Source of the DNA: an uncultured Clostridia bacterium
GTDB lineage: Bacteria > Bacillota > Clostridia > Christensenellales > Borkfalkiaceae
Length of the DNA: 64,000 nt
Assembly: GCA_944368925.1 (NCBI GenBank)
Contig: CALVXG010000011.1
Span: 17,083 to 81,082, forward strand
Direction of reading: 5' to 3'
Shown piece after piece: positions 1 to 10,695 of this stretch; the stretch's first letter is position 1, and each line of letters starts with the position of its first letter. The position numbers were made by a program, and so were the translations under genes. Below the pieces are notes generated by a model. The model saw nothing but the letters and a program-made list of their open reading frames with translations. It ran no database searches and was not told the origin of the DNA.

Positions 1-2929
1 ATTCTTTTCTCTTCTTGCCCGCAATTATCACGGCAGCCCCTGCCAAAACAACCGCCGACAGTCCGAACACAGCGCTCCCCGCCATGCCGTTACAACCCTT
101 CTCTTCGCCTGTAACAGGTTCTTCCGTTCCGGGTTTTTCCGTCCCCGGTTCTTCTGTTCCCGGCTCTTCCGTTCCCGGTTCTTCCGTCCCGGGTTGATTT
201 TCTTCCCACTTGGCGTACAAAGTTGTATCTTCCGTAATTCTCTGCTCAAAATCGAAAGCGACGCTGAGTTCTGCGTCAGCATACCACCCGACAAACGTAT
301 AACCTTCACGGACAGGCTGTACAGCAGCAATCACCGCGCCGTAATCCACAGTCCTTGCAGCTATTTCATCTCCGCCGTTAGTTTCGAAAGTAACCTGCAA
401 CTGTATCAGCGTCCATTTCACGTAGACGATTACCTCTCCCGTGATCGTTTCGGTTTCAAAATCGAAAGTCTCTGTGAAGTTTGCATCTTTATACCAGCCG
501 CCGAACGTATAACCCGTGTAGGCGGGCGCGGACGGCTCCTGGGCCTTCTGCCCCGCGACGACTTCCTGCGCCGCAATGGCAGGGCCGTCTCCGCTTTCAA
601 AATATACCATAAAGGAATTCAGCGTGCCGAACGTTGTAGCTTCGCTGGAAACCCCTGCAACATAGTCGCTCGTTTCCGCCATGCGGATATAGAACATATA
701 CTGCGTATTCTTGGTAAGCCCTTCGAATACGGGAGAAGTCTGCCATACCTCCCCGTCCATGCTGTATTCCGCCCCCGCAACGGCGTTCAGTTCAATGCTC
801 GTTGTCGACGCTTGTTTCAGCGTGGGCGCCGCAAGCTGCGCGGGCGTCCCTTTCCCGACAGACAGCGTATAATCCGCTTCCGAAGACTTTCCGTTTGCCG
901 TCACAACAATTGTGAATGCATACTCCCCGGCGTGTACGGGCGTGCCTGAAAGACGGTTTTCGGAAAGCGTGAGCCCTTCCGGAAGCGCCGAACCGTCTTT
1001 TATGCTGCAAACATATCCTTCAAATCCTTCCGCCGTAAACGTATAGGCTTCCATCTCTTCCCCGACTTTCGCTCCCGTACCGATCGCACCGCCTTCCAGA
1101 CGGGGCGTACGATAATCGAATTTCAGCCAGTCTACCATGACAGAGCCCACCGTCGTTTCCGAAGGCTCCATACGAACAATATTCAGCCCCGCTTCCAAAT
1201 CGATAAGCGTTTGCGTTTCCGCATAGGCATTCCAAACTGCTCCCGTATCTGTAAAGTCAATGTCCGTCGCATGCTCATCGTTTACGTAGACAGGGCAAAG
1301 AATATTCGTCGCTCCCGTAGCTGCGCCGTTCGCCATCGTGTTTTTCGCGTAGGAAACGATGAATTCGTACGTTCCCGCGTTTTCGACATAAACATACGTT
1401 TCCAGCCAGTACGCAATGCCGCCGAAATGGTAGATCCCGTAATATACGGGATTTTCCCCCGCTTCGTTGCGGGCCACCCCATTAAAGGTGTTGATGTTGT
1501 TGTCTTCTCCCTGTACCGTCTGTCCCAGCAACGCATAATTTTTCGTCCACTTTGCATAGACGGTCGTGTCCTGCGTGACAGGCACGCTGAAATCAAACGG
1601 CGTAACGCACTCCGCTTCCGCATACCAGCCGCCGAACGTATAACCCGTTCTCGTCGGATCCTGCTCCGGCTCCGCTACCCGATCGCCGCCTTCCACTCCG
1701 ACGGGCGCGATCGCGCTTCCGCCCTGCGTATCGAACGTCATCAGGAACGGATTTCTCGTCGAGAACTTTGCCCCTTCGCTCGGTTTGCTCACCATCATGT
1801 CCGCCGTGTCTTTCATGCGGACATAGAAAGTGTATTCGGTTGCCCTCGTCAGACCTTCAAACAGCGGAGAATCCTGCCACGTCCTGGCATCCATGCTGTA
1901 CTCCGCTCCACTTACTGCGTTCAGTTCTATGCTGAGCGCCGTCGCTTCCTTCAGCGTAGGCGCCGCAGGCGTTTCAAACTGACCCTGCACTTCGCGGAAC
2001 TCGATCTTGTCGATCATCATCTCCTGCTGATTGCCCTGCGCCAGAATTTCCACGGCGATCGCATTTTCGCCCTCCGAAAGATCGAGCAATATCGATACAT
2101 CCCTGTAATTGTCCCAGTTGTTCAGGTTAATCCCCTGCTCAAACGTGATGTCCCCCGCCTGCGCACCGTTCACCGATACCTGCGCGTATTTCACGTCGTC
2201 GCGGGAATAGTGGTGCGAATATGTGATAGTCATCGCCGCTTTCCGCGCCGTGTCCGAATAGAGCGACATTGTCATCTTCGCTCCCGCAGCGCCGAATCCC
2301 ATCCACGCCCTGCCGCTTGCGCTCAAACAGTCGTTGATGTTCACCGCACCGTTCGGATCGTTGACAAACTGCACGTCGTCTGCATTTTCCGCTTCAAAGC
2401 GCACCGTGTTCAACCCTAATTTGCTGAACGCAAAATAATCGAAGACCATAACGTTGTCATGCCCGCCCGTCTTGGTCAGCACAAGCGTGTTCTCTCCCTC
2501 CTGCAGATCTACCTGCACGAGAAGCGTCCTGTAAAACTGCCAGTTCGCCCCGATATTCACCCCGGGCAAAAACGTCATTTCTTCTCCCTGTACGATCCCG
2601 TTCACACTCAGCGATGCACTCTTGTCCGGATACGAATAGTGGTTCGAATACCCCACTTCCATATAATATTTCCCTGCAGAAGGAACGCTCACTTTGATCT
2701 GCGCCGTGGCTCCCGTTGCGCCGAACCCCATCCACGTCCCGCCGCCGCTGCCGAGATACGTATCATTGATATTGACCGCCCCGTCCGAAAACGTTACGTG
2801 CGCCGTATCTTCCGCTTCGATCCATACCGGCTCGATCACAAACGCCTTCGCCGGCATAAGCATAATTCCGATCACAAGGCTTATGCAAGCCAAAAACGCA
2901 ATCGACCACTGAAAAATTCTGACCTTCAT
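1..2929 (-). CDS. Large secreted surface protein with carbohydrate-binding-like domains and Listeria-Bacteroides repeats (3' end at window edge)
   Basis: The ATG at 2929 follows AGGAGAAGAAA, and the frame is open to base 1, where a stop may begin, so about 976 residues are visible. Residues 1-29 form a signal peptide. Three beta-sandwich, CBM6/35-like modules follow (openings such as VWIEAED and VRFEAEN, with WMGFGA motifs). Next come Listeria-Bacteroides (Flg_new) repeats recognisable by GYTFGGWY and TTLYAKW, an Ig-like stretch, a linker of repeated GTEEP units and a C-terminal membrane helix preceded by KGCNG and ending in KKRKE. The architecture is typical of a wall-spanning adhesin or glycan-binding protein. 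No catalytic domain is seen. It is the last visible gene of the long operon, 22 nt after its neighbour. Its exact ligand is unknown. Confidence 0.85.
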   Translation of the reverse strand, partial: MKVRIFQWSIAFLACISLVIGIMLMPAKAFVIEPVWIEAEDTAHVTFSDGAVNINDTYLGSGGGTWMGFGATGATAQIKVSVPSAGKYYMEVGYSNHYSYPDKSASLSVNGIVQGEEMTFLPGVNIGANWQFYRTLLVQVDLQEGENTLVLTKTGGHDNVMVFDYFAFSKLGLNTVRFEAENADDVQFVNDPNGAVNINDCLSASGRAWMGFGAAGAKMTMSLYSDTARKAAMTITYSHHYSRDDVKYAQVSVNGAQAGDITFEQGINLNNWDNYRDVSILLDLSEGENAIAVEILAQGNQQEMMIDKIEFREVQGQFETPAAPTLKEATALSIELNAVSGAEYSMDARTWQDSPLFEGLTRATEYTFYVRMKDTADMMVSKPSEGAKFSTRNPFLMTFDTQGGSAIAPVGVEGGDRVAEPEQDPTRTGYTFGGWYAEAECVTPFDFSVPVTQDTTVYAKWTKNYALLGQTVQGEDNNINTFNGVARNEAGENPVYYGIYHFGGIAYWLETYVYVENAGTYEFIVSYAKNTMANGAATGATNILCPVYVNDEHATDIDFTDTGAVWNAYAETQTLIDLEAGLNIVRMEPSETTVGSVMVDWLKFDYRTPRLEGGAIGTGAKVGEEMEAYTFTAEGFEGYVCSIKDGSALPEGLTLSENRLSGTPVHAGEYAFTIVVTANGKSSEADYTLSVGKGTPAQLAAPTLKQASTTSIELNAVAGAEYSMDGEVWQTSPVFEGLTKNTQYMFYIRMAETSDYVAGVSSEATTFGTLNSFMVYFESGDGPAIAAQEVVAGQKAQEPSAPAYTGYTFGGWYKDANFTETFDFETETITGEVIVYVKWTLIQLQVTFETNGGDEIAARTVDYGAVIAAVQPVREGYTFVGWYADAELSVAFDFEQRITEDTTLYAKWEENQPGTEEPGTEEPGTEEPGTEKPGTEEPVTGEEKGCNGMAGSAVFGLSAVVLAGAAVIIAGKKRKE

Positions 2930-2951
2930 TTTCTTCTCCTTATTTTATTAT

Positions 2952-5900
2952 TCACGGATCCAGATCTCTGCCGTCGTATCCGTAGATCACGTCAGGGGCT
3001 AACTGCTTTATCCCCGTACGTTCCTCCGATTTCCCGACGGCGGCAAACCCGAACCGATCCATACCGAAATCCGCCCTCGTTATGATATATCCCTCGCCGG
3101 CCTTCGTTTCCAGCTCAATGATCTGCGCGTCGCTGCGGTATACCTCGTTCCCCTGCGCATCCTTGATGACCACTTCGTTTCCGCCGCCCCAGGGATTTTC
3201 CATGCGCAAGACCTCTCCCGCGTTGCTCTCTGCCGCGACATACTTGACGATCCCGCCCGATTTTTCGCTCGTGATCATAAATCCGCCGCTCGCCATCAGC
3301 GTGAACTTCGCATCGTCCCAGCCGCGGTTCCCCGGATATGCGGGAAAAACCGTTATCAGATCGTTCTGACAGGAAAGCAGCATCGTGGAGACAGACGCTC
3401 CCACCATCGCCAGCCACTCCGTAAGGTACGTGTTTTCGCGCGCCGTTTCAATGTTCATGCCGTTGGGATATTTCTGCCACTTCTTCGTGCCCTCGACCAG
3501 CATCTCCGCCACCTCGTCTTTGAGGCCGAGCTTGATCGCCTGCAAGGGCTCCGGCGTCCATTCGTAAGGCAACTGCAGCCCGCGCCGCTCAAACGTTTCC
3601 CGTGCCGTTTCATACCCTTCGGTATACTTCGAAAACATTTCATACGGATAAAACAGATCGCTCACCGGCTGCTGCCATGCCCCGTTCTCCATCGTGATCT
3701 TCTGCCCGTTCTGCTCCATACTGATGAATATCTCGCCCGCGTCGTCCGTCACAAACGGCTGCAGTTTGTCAAGATAATGCTGCCACTGTTCCATCTGCGC
3801 CGCGTCCGCACCGACTTCGTCTCCCACTTTCAAAAGTATGTTCAGGATCGTGCGGAACGCCCCCAGCGTATTGGTCGACTTCTCCCCGTATTGATTGTAT
3901 TCCAGCGAATTGACGGGGAACAGATCGTAATACCCCTCTTCGTTTTCCCGCGCATAGCTCATCAGAAATTCCGCCACACCCTTCATGAGCGGATACGCTT
4001 CCGTCTGCAAAAACGCGAGATCCTGCGTGTAAAGATAATAATCCCAATAGATCATCGATACGTCTACTCCGCTCGTCAGGATCAGAAATACAAACGTGTT
4101 CTGTAATACGCCCCTGCCGTCATAATTCATCGTCTCCGGCACTTTGATCCCCGTCAGATCCTCCCTCGCATCGGCATCGGGATAAATCTGATGCAGAATC
4201 CCGTCTTCCGTAAAGACCTCGCGCGTATCGTCGACCATCTGCGTCAGCGCTTCCGAATACAGTTTGAAATATGGACGGATCAGATCAAACCGACCTGTGG
4301 GCAGGATCGAATAATACATCGACCGTATGTTGAAATTCCAGAAATACGACCCCCAGTTCTTCTCGTCTTCGTGCGTTGTCCACCCCCTGCCGTTGAACGA
4401 CGGCGGATTCTTCCCGCGCGACGACGCTGCCATCTGGTACAGATTCATATAATACAGGCTTTCCAGATATTCCGCCTCTTCATGACCGCCCAGCGAAAGA
4501 AATGTTTCGTCAAAAACAGAATTCCACCAGGCTTTGTGATTTTCCTGCGATGCGGTGTCTTCTTTCTCCCGCTCGATCAGCTTCGCCGCATAGCATTTTC
4601 CCGCCTGCGTATCCGCCGTAAGCACCGAGGATACATAGATCTTGTAACGGCTTTCCCCGCTGTCCGATCGGACGGAGATCGCTCCGTATTTATTGCCGCT
4701 GCTGTATTCCGTCTCCGCACCCTCGACGCTGATCGCAAGCACATATCCCGTCGTCGTGTTTCCGTCCGTGAACGTCTCGCTCACATACAAAATCCCGTTT
4801 TCCCATTCAAATGCCGCTTTCCTGTCCTGCCAGGTGATCACCCCTGACATACCCGCTCCCCACAGGTTGGCTACGATCTGCCTGTTCGTACCTTCCGCCC
4901 TGCCGTAATCCTGATAATCGATCACCATGACGTCGCGGCAGGCATTCACATACGCCGCGTACGCGATGCCGCTTCCTTCCGAAAGCCCGATCTCCGTCGT
5001 CAGATACCCGTCATAGAGCGAAAGTTTCTGCAAGAACGAACTCTCTTCGGGCGCGCCCGACTGCAACGATATCTTCGCAAGCGCGGGTTGGTTTCCCATG
5101 TCGAATTGATTTAAAGGCTGATCCCCCGCCGGCATCTGCGCGTTCGGGCGGAACAGATCGCTGCGGTTGATCTGGAACGTCGCGTCGCTCCGCACGCTGC
5201 CCGTTTTCTCGTTCCAGGCATTCGCCAGCATCACACCGTTCCCCAACGGCACTCCGTTGCGCCCGCTCTCCGGCCGCGCCGTGTTGATCAGTTCATGGCG
5301 CTTCATGTAATCGCCCATATCCACGGAGATCCTCTGCCCTTCCAGCGCCGTTTCCCTGTCTTCAATCGTCTCCGCTATCGTCAGCTCCGCCGCTTCCGAC
5401 CAGCCGCGGTCATTGACCGCCACCACGTTATATCGGCCCGCCGCGAGTCCTTTCGTGCCGATCTCGCTCAGCCCCTTTCTCGCAAACGTACAAACCGCTT
5501 TGTCCTCTTTTACAAGCTGCTCCAGCCCTGCCGTGTCCCGCACCGTACTGTCCGCAGGATACACATACACGTCGCTGTTCTGCGTTACGTAAACCGTCGT
5601 GCTGTCCCCTTCCAGAATCACGTCCGGCGTCAGATCCAAAAGTTTGCTTGCCTTGTATATCGTCTGCGGCGAAACTTTGCCGTTCGTCATATAAAAATTA
5701 TCCATGATTGCCTTTATTGGCTGCTCCGCACCCAGTCTTGAACCGAGACTCAGCTGACCGATATCGTATAAAATCGGCTCACGCACGTCCCACGTCATCA
5801 CCAGCGCTCTGTCCAGGAAAAGATCTGCCGACTCTTTTGAAAATTGTAACGTGACCTGCACTCTCTTCCCGAACGGAATCTCAAAATACGACGCATTCGA

Positions 5901-7118
5901 CATCATCCCGTTCCCGTAATGTCTGCTGTTATAATACCGCATGCGCCCGTTTTCTATGTCCAGTCGTATGCTGTCTTCTTCCCCGTATGTAAGTTCCAGA
6001 ACGGTACCGTCCGCATTCCCGACAAGATTTACATCAAAATCGATTGTAAAACTTTCGCATACCCCGAAATCACCGAGATCCGCCTGCACGTTCCCGCGCA
6101 GGAAATACAACTCGTTCCCTGTATATCCTTCCTGCACGATCAGATCCCCGCGCCATTGCCCGTCATATGCTTCGTTTCCGTATATATTCCTGACCCCGCC
6201 GACAAGATTTTCAAAATCATATCCCACTTCTTCCGATTTCAGGATCAGCTTTACGTAGTCTATGTCCGCCTTCGCCCGCAGGATCTCCAACTCTATCGTC
6301 CCGCCCTGCGGCCCGAATACAACGCTCTCTTCCCGTATCACCCTGCCGCTCTTTCCGTCGTCCGTCTGCAAAAAGCGCACCTGCTTCTCCTCTCCGTTCA
6401 TCCGCACCGTGCCCTGCGCAGATGCTCCGGAATTGGAATACCCGATCACACACTCGATCCTGCCCTTAAACTCGTTCCCGCATTCCAACACCGCGCGGGA
6501 ATCATATCCTTCCATCGACAGAAGACTCTGATTGGACGCCGAAGGGATGTTGTACAACACTTGCGCATTTTCAAACGCAAAGAGCTCCGCTTCGTATACC
6601 ATCTCCACCCTGCCCGTCAGCGCCGAAATCTCTATGTAATCGATCCCGATCGTGTTCACTGCGTCGATCGGCCCCAACACGATCGTGTTCCCGCCTTCGT
6701 TCAGCAACACCTTCCTGCTGATCGGCGTGAAAATGTTCCACGACCCGGTTGCCCTCAGCTCCATCACGGTTGACTCTCCGTTTACGATCAAGGGAAAAGA
6801 TACGGACGTCGTATACCCGCGCGTATAGGCAACGGTAAACTCATACCACCCCGCTTCCGGCACATCGATCCGATCAAACGTAAGCGTCGCACCCGCAATA
6901 AAATCCACCGCCGCACCGCCGGACGTCCCTTCCGGAAATACGCTGTCCGTCTTGTATGAACCCGTTATGTCCGCCAGCTCCGCCTCATAACGCACCCTGT
7001 CGTATTCCTCCGCGGCAGCTTTGCGCATCGGAAATCCCGACAGCATCCCGAACAGCAGCAATACGCTCATGATCCATGCGAATGCCCTGAAATTTATGTC
7101 CCGTATCTTTTTCGTCAT
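2952..7118 (-). CDS. Very large secreted glycosidase-like protein (GH95/DUF5703-like six-hairpin fold with binding modules)
   Basis: 1388 residues. The start ATG at 7118 overlaps the preceding stop as ATGA. Residues 1-37 are a signal peptide ending AAAEE. Two CBM6/35-like modules (about 40-165 and 170-295, each opening with YEAEL) are followed by a LamG-like sandwich (about 300-480). From about 595 the sequence VPLGNGVMLANAW resembles the N-terminal domain of GH95 and DUF5703 proteins, and the remainder (about 860-1290) has the aromatic-rich helices of an (alpha/alpha)6 barrel, for example MNYDGRGVLQNTFVFL. It probably cleaves a polysaccharide outside the cell. I cannot place the catalytic residues with certainty, so fucosidase activity is not claimed. 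No wall anchor is present. A shorter cytoplasmic relative lies at 17860-20127. Confidence 0.8.
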   Translation of the reverse strand: MTKKIRDINFRAFAWIMSVLLLFGMLSGFPMRKAAAEEYDRVRYEAELADITGSYKTDSVFPEGTSGGAAVDFIAGATLTFDRIDVPEAGWYEFTVAYTRGYTTSVSFPLIVNGESTVMELRATGSWNIFTPISRKVLLNEGGNTIVLGPIDAVNTIGIDYIEISALTGRVEMVYEAELFAFENAQVLYNIPSASNQSLLSMEGYDSRAVLECGNEFKGRIECVIGYSNSGASAQGTVRMNGEEKQVRFLQTDDGKSGRVIREESVVFGPQGGTIELEILRAKADIDYVKLILKSEEVGYDFENLVGGVRNIYGNEAYDGQWRGDLIVQEGYTGNELYFLRGNVQADLGDFGVCESFTIDFDVNLVGNADGTVLELTYGEEDSIRLDIENGRMRYYNSRHYGNGMMSNASYFEIPFGKRVQVTLQFSKESADLFLDRALVMTWDVREPILYDIGQLSLGSRLGAEQPIKAIMDNFYMTNGKVSPQTIYKASKLLDLTPDVILEGDSTTVYVTQNSDVYVYPADSTVRDTAGLEQLVKEDKAVCTFARKGLSEIGTKGLAAGRYNVVAVNDRGWSEAAELTIAETIEDRETALEGQRISVDMGDYMKRHELINTARPESGRNGVPLGNGVMLANAWNEKTGSVRSDATFQINRSDLFRPNAQMPAGDQPLNQFDMGNQPALAKISLQSGAPEESSFLQKLSLYDGYLTTEIGLSEGSGIAYAAYVNACRDVMVIDYQDYGRAEGTNRQIVANLWGAGMSGVITWQDRKAAFEWENGILYVSETFTDGNTTTGYVLAISVEGAETEYSSGNKYGAISVRSDSGESRYKIYVSSVLTADTQAGKCYAAKLIEREKEDTASQENHKAWWNSVFDETFLSLGGHEEAEYLESLYYMNLYQMAASSRGKNPPSFNGRGWTTHEDEKNWGSYFWNFNIRSMYYSILPTGRFDLIRPYFKLYSEALTQMVDDTREVFTEDGILHQIYPDADAREDLTGIKVPETMNYDGRGVLQNTFVFLILTSGVDVSMIYWDYYLYTQDLAFLQTEAYPLMKGVAEFLMSYARENEEGYYDLFPVNSLEYNQYGEKSTNTLGAFRTILNILLKVGDEVGADAAQMEQWQHYLDKLQPFVTDDAGEIFISMEQNGQKITMENGAWQQPVSDLFYPYEMFSKYTEGYETARETFERRGLQLPYEWTPEPLQAIKLGLKDEVAEMLVEGTKKWQKYPNGMNIETARENTYLTEWLAMVGASVSTMLLSCQNDLITVFPAYPGNRGWDDAKFTLMASGGFMITSEKSGGIVKYVAAESNAGEVLRMENPWGGGNEVVIKDAQGNEVYRSDAQIIELETKAGEGYIITRADFGMDRFGFAAVGKSEERTGIKQLAPDVIYGYDGRDLDP

Positions 7119-9451
7119 CTCATTTTCCCTTTCTTCTTTCTGCTATAAATCACGGCCGCCGCGACACAAGCCGCCACCGCCGCCGCGGCTCCCACACAGA
7201 TCGCCGCGATCGCTCCCCCGCTCATTCCGCCTGCAGGCTCATCCGCCGAAGACGCAGGCACCACTTCCACCAAAAATTCAAACGTCCTGTCTCCGTACCG
7301 GAGCGATACCACCTGCTCTCCGATCCGCCCGCTGTCAAATCCGCTTATCATCTCCTTTGTCACGGGAATCTGCCCCGTCATTCCGTCCGCATAATACACG
7401 CAAAGATTCAGTTTGCTCAGATCCAGCGTCTGCTCCTGCGGCAACCGCAGCACGCCGTCTACCACCAGTTGCATATACGTGACCGCTTTCTCCGCGATAT
7501 GCACGACGAATTGTATCTCTTTTCCCCCGAATCCGATCTGCACCGCACAATACCCCGGGACACTGCTGTCAAATCCTTCGACCGTCCAGTCATCTGCAGA
7601 CACTTTGCTCTCTTTTCCGCTCGCATACTTCGCAGTGAGCACCGCCCCGCTCCCGTCAAACGCTTCCCCGACAGCGTATTCCCGCCGCACGGTTCCCGTC
7701 ATTTCCAAATTCTCCACTTGGTCTGCCATGACTTCCACCGCCACGGAAAGTTCAGCCTGCCCGACCCGTATCACAACTTCCTGCTCTCCGATCTGCGACG
7801 CATCATAGCCGGATACCATCGATGCGCTTACACAGACGCCGCGCCATTCGCTTCCGTCCTCTTTCCGTACGGTGATCAATGCGTCGCCCGGGTCAAACGG
7901 CTCGCCTTGATAATAACGCAGTCCGTCCAGTCCGCTCTCCGCCTCGATCTGAACAGCGTCTGTGACCGTCACCGTGCATTCCGCATCCGCATACGCGGCG
8001 TTTGTCTGCGCATCCCCCGCATACGCGAGCCGCACGAGATACGACCCGATCCGCTCCATCGCCGTCACCTTTTCCCCTTCGAAAAAGATCTCCAGTATGC
8101 GCACTTCGCCATCTCCCGCACCCGAAACGGAAAATTCCGCCGCGTCCGGCACAAATTCCGCTCCCATATATTCAAATTGCGCAGGCTCTGCCGTTATTTG
8201 TAGGTCCGCTTTATACGTGCGCCCTTCTCTCCGCAACGAAGGATCCGCACTGCCCGCCTCGTACCCGAAGACACGCTCAAAATCAAGCCCCTCATAACTT
8301 TGGTAAAAAACCGCTCTCTCCTGCGGAAGATTTACCGCCCCTTCCGCTTCCTCTCCGTTTATGTTGTAAACAGAATTTATCGCCATGTCCGTCCCGTCCG
8401 CAATGCGGTCAGAACCGACACTGCGGTTGATCACCCTCTGTATGACCGCTCCTTTCCCGCCGCCGACAAGCAGACCCGTTCTTTCCTGCCGCCCGCCACT
8501 TTCCAGCACCGCGGCGTTTACGCAGTCACGGATCTCTCCGTCCAGAAGATTCCCGCAAAGTCCGCCCGTCTTTTCACCGGACATGCGTATGCCTACCCGG
8601 CTTTCACAGCCGGCGATCAGCGAACCTTGATAGCCCGCTCCCGCAATCCCGCCGACTTCCTCGCTCAGTCCCGCGGCCCGTTCGTCTTCTTCCATGCGGC
8701 CCGTCGCCGTACACCCTTCGATCCGCCCGTAATTCGCTCCGCATATGCCGCCCAGCGTCATGACAGGCTCCGCCGTGACCGCCGTCACTTCCGCACTGCA
8801 ATCTTCGATCGTCCCGTGATTGCTACCCGCAATCCCGCCGGCATTCCTGCCGATGTTCTCCAAATCAACCGTCACGGTACAGTCCGTCACCGTCCCGAAA
8901 TTGCATCCGGCTACCCCGCCGGCATTCATTCCGTCCGCATTTACCGTAATGTCCAGCACCAAACCCGACACCTTGCCGTCCGATCCTATACAACCGAACA
9001 ACCCCGTGCTGCTCCTGCTCTGCATCGGGGATACCGTCAGCGTAAATATCTTCCCGTTCCCGTAAAACGTACCGTCAAACTTCCTGGAATCTTCTTCCGA
9101 CGTAACATAGTCGCCGATCGCATACAGACTCCCTTCGATATCCTCCGCCGCAACAAAAAAGACCCCTTCGAACGTCTCCCGCAAATAATTGACTTCGTCG
9201 GAAATTCTCTTCAGGTCTTCTATCGTCCGCACCGCGTACGGATTCTGTTTCGATCCCGCAGGCTGACTGCCGTCTGCCCGCAGGCTCCCTTCGTCCGTTT
9301 CGAATACCGTGCCGTCTGCCAAAACACCGAATGCGTCCGCCGCCTGCACCGGATCCGCGAACATTCCCCGCATCGCCAGAACCAGCCACGCCGCCGTCAG
9401 AATCAGAAAGATCAGCAAAATCAGATGTTTTTTTGCTCTCTTTGCCCCCAT
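7115..9451 (-). CDS. Membrane-anchored surface protein with GLUG repeats and Ig-like domains
   Basis: 778 residues. The ATG at 9451 has GGGAGGAAAACGTT in front. A signal or anchor helix (about 10-30) is followed by a beta-helix region of GLUG-type repeats (GGVAGCNFGTVTDC, GGIAGSNHGTIEDC, about 130-340). Several bacterial Ig-like group 3 domains follow, with the typical pattern GYDASQIGEQEVVIRVG. A C-terminal helix ends in the basic tail YSRKKKGKMR. This is a wall-spanning protein with both ends near the membrane and no sortase motif. Its stop overlaps the next start by 4 nt, so it is probably co-translated with the large glycosidase-like protein and may help hold enzyme or glycan at the surface. 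The function is inferred from architecture only. Confidence 0.8.
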   Translation of the reverse strand: MGAKRAKKHLILLIFLILTAAWLVLAMRGMFADPVQAADAFGVLADGTVFETDEGSLRADGSQPAGSKQNPYAVRTIEDLKRISDEVNYLRETFEGVFFVAAEDIEGSLYAIGDYVTSEEDSRKFDGTFYGNGKIFTLTVSPMQSRSSTGLFGCIGSDGKVSGLVLDITVNADGMNAGGVAGCNFGTVTDCTVTVDLENIGRNAGGIAGSNHGTIEDCSAEVTAVTAEPVMTLGGICGANYGRIEGCTATGRMEEDERAAGLSEEVGGIAGAGYQGSLIAGCESRVGIRMSGEKTGGLCGNLLDGEIRDCVNAAVLESGGRQERTGLLVGGGKGAVIQRVINRSVGSDRIADGTDMAINSVYNINGEEAEGAVNLPQERAVFYQSYEGLDFERVFGYEAGSADPSLRREGRTYKADLQITAEPAQFEYMGAEFVPDAAEFSVSGAGDGEVRILEIFFEGEKVTAMERIGSYLVRLAYAGDAQTNAAYADAECTVTVTDAVQIEAESGLDGLRYYQGEPFDPGDALITVRKEDGSEWRGVCVSASMVSGYDASQIGEQEVVIRVGQAELSVAVEVMADQVENLEMTGTVRREYAVGEAFDGSGAVLTAKYASGKESKVSADDWTVEGFDSSVPGYCAVQIGFGGKEIQFVVHIAEKAVTYMQLVVDGVLRLPQEQTLDLSKLNLCVYYADGMTGQIPVTKEMISGFDSGRIGEQVVSLRYGDRTFEFLVEVVPASSADEPAGGMSGGAIAAICVGAAAAVAACVAAAVIYSRKKKGKMR

Positions 9452-9616
9452 AACGTTTTCCTCCCCCGCATCTTTTCAAAATCCATGCTTTTTCATCGTT
9501 AGGGTAGCTGATATTCTCCCTACTTTCAAGAACGATCTTGGCCGAATAAGCACAATATTGATATTTTCTGTACTCCCTACACCGCTTGCATACGATTCCG
9601 TCAAAACACAAGCACC

Positions 9617-10675
9617 TTATTTTTTACACAATTTCTCTTTCAGCGAACGAATATAATATTCGTAATTTTCAAAACTCACGATCGGCGGTACGCTGTGATC
9701 GCAGGAAGGAATGTATCTGCCTTTCTTATATAGGCGCACCGCTTTGTCCACTTCTTCGTCGATCTCTTTTTTTCCCGCCGCCAGTTTCAGTTTATCCACG
9801 CCGCCGATCAGACCCAGCAAAGGAAACTTTTCCCGCAACTTTTCACCGTCCATTCCCGCCGCGCGCTCCAACGGCAGCGTCGCTGTAAATCCCGCCCGAA
9901 TCGCGATCGGAAGGATTTCCGTCGTATGCCCGTCGCTGTCCAAAATCACGATCTGCGTTCCTTTCGACTTTACAAAATCAATGATCTTTTTCCATGCCGG
10001 ATATATAAATTCCTCGACCATCGCCGGCGAGATCATGCTCGCCGTCTTATACGCCATATCTTCCCCTAAATATACGATATCCGGCGTGATCTGGGCGTAT
10101 ACCCTGCCGAACAGACCGAGCGTAAATTCGGTGTGAAACTCCACCATCTCGCGGATCAGATCCTCATCATCCGCAAACATATACATCAGATCTTCAAACA
10201 TAATAAGGTCACGCAAAAACGCAAACGGCCCGCGGATCGTAAGCTGCGTGAGCACGTCGTTTTCTTCCGCAAATTTACGAAAAGACGCCAAATCCCCTAC
10301 ACGTTCCTCCGTTTTCCAGTCAAGACGTCCGGTGTATTGCAAGAACGTCTCCCGGTCCTTGATAGGAAAATCAATGTAGTGCGGCATCGCGCTCGTCCCC
10401 TTTTCCACCATGCAGGTGATCCCCTCCGCATTGATCAGCGTGATACGATCCGCCGTCTCTTTGAGGATCTTCTGCTCAAATGCAGGCACCGCCGTAAAAT
10501 TGTACGGAATGTTCGTCGGCGTCTGCACGCCGAAATAATCCGCAAGTTTATCCGTTCCCGCTTTCTCCGAATACGGTGCATAACACTCCGCCCAAAACAT
10601 CATAAATTCAGTCGCCGGAAAATCCTGCGGCTCTTTCCCTAACATGACCGCCATGAAATCTTTTCTGTAACTCAT
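9617..10675 (-). CDS. Uroporphyrinogen-decarboxylase-like (URO-D/MtaA superfamily) protein
   Basis: 352 residues from the ATG at 10675, preceded by GAAGGAGAAAAGG. An ATG-less N-terminal extension of the frame is not credible. The fold family is shown by GRGPF-like and GEDMAYK segments, ILDSDGHTTEI in the place of the usual metal-binding HxC, the segment LGLIGGVDK and the C-terminal motif GRYIPSCDHSVPP. These mark a subfamily common in glycan-use loci of anaerobes, distinct from true haem-pathway HemE. Family members include corrinoid-linked methyltransferases such as MtaA, so methyl transfer from an O-methylated substrate is possible. No corrinoid protein is encoded nearby. It lies 20 nt after the GH63-like gene in the same operon. 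Two further relatives occur in the window. Confidence 0.8.
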   Translation of the reverse strand: MSYRKDFMAVMLGKEPQDFPATEFMMFWAECYAPYSEKAGTDKLADYFGVQTPTNIPYNFTAVPAFEQKILKETADRITLINAEGITCMVEKGTSAMPHYIDFPIKDRETFLQYTGRLDWKTEERVGDLASFRKFAEENDVLTQLTIRGPFAFLRDLIMFEDLMYMFADDEDLIREMVEFHTEFTLGLFGRVYAQITPDIVYLGEDMAYKTASMISPAMVEEFIYPAWKKIIDFVKSKGTQIVILDSDGHTTEILPIAIRAGFTATLPLERAAGMDGEKLREKFPLLGLIGGVDKLKLAAGKKEIDEEVDKAVRLYKKGRYIPSCDHSVPPIVSFENYEYYIRSLKEKLCKK

Positions 10676-10695
10676 TCCTTTTCTCCTTCGGCTTG

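Noticed and set aside
100-200. Tandem repeat that could be taken for a short CRISPR-like or satellite array
   Set aside because: It encodes the GTEEP linker of the surface protein in frame; there are no spacers.
194-2419. Long open frames on the plus strand opposite the surface-protein gene
   Set aside because: They mirror the minus-strand gene, have Arg/His-rich shadow composition and no ribosome sites. Similar frames opposite the other minus-strand genes were left out for the same reason.
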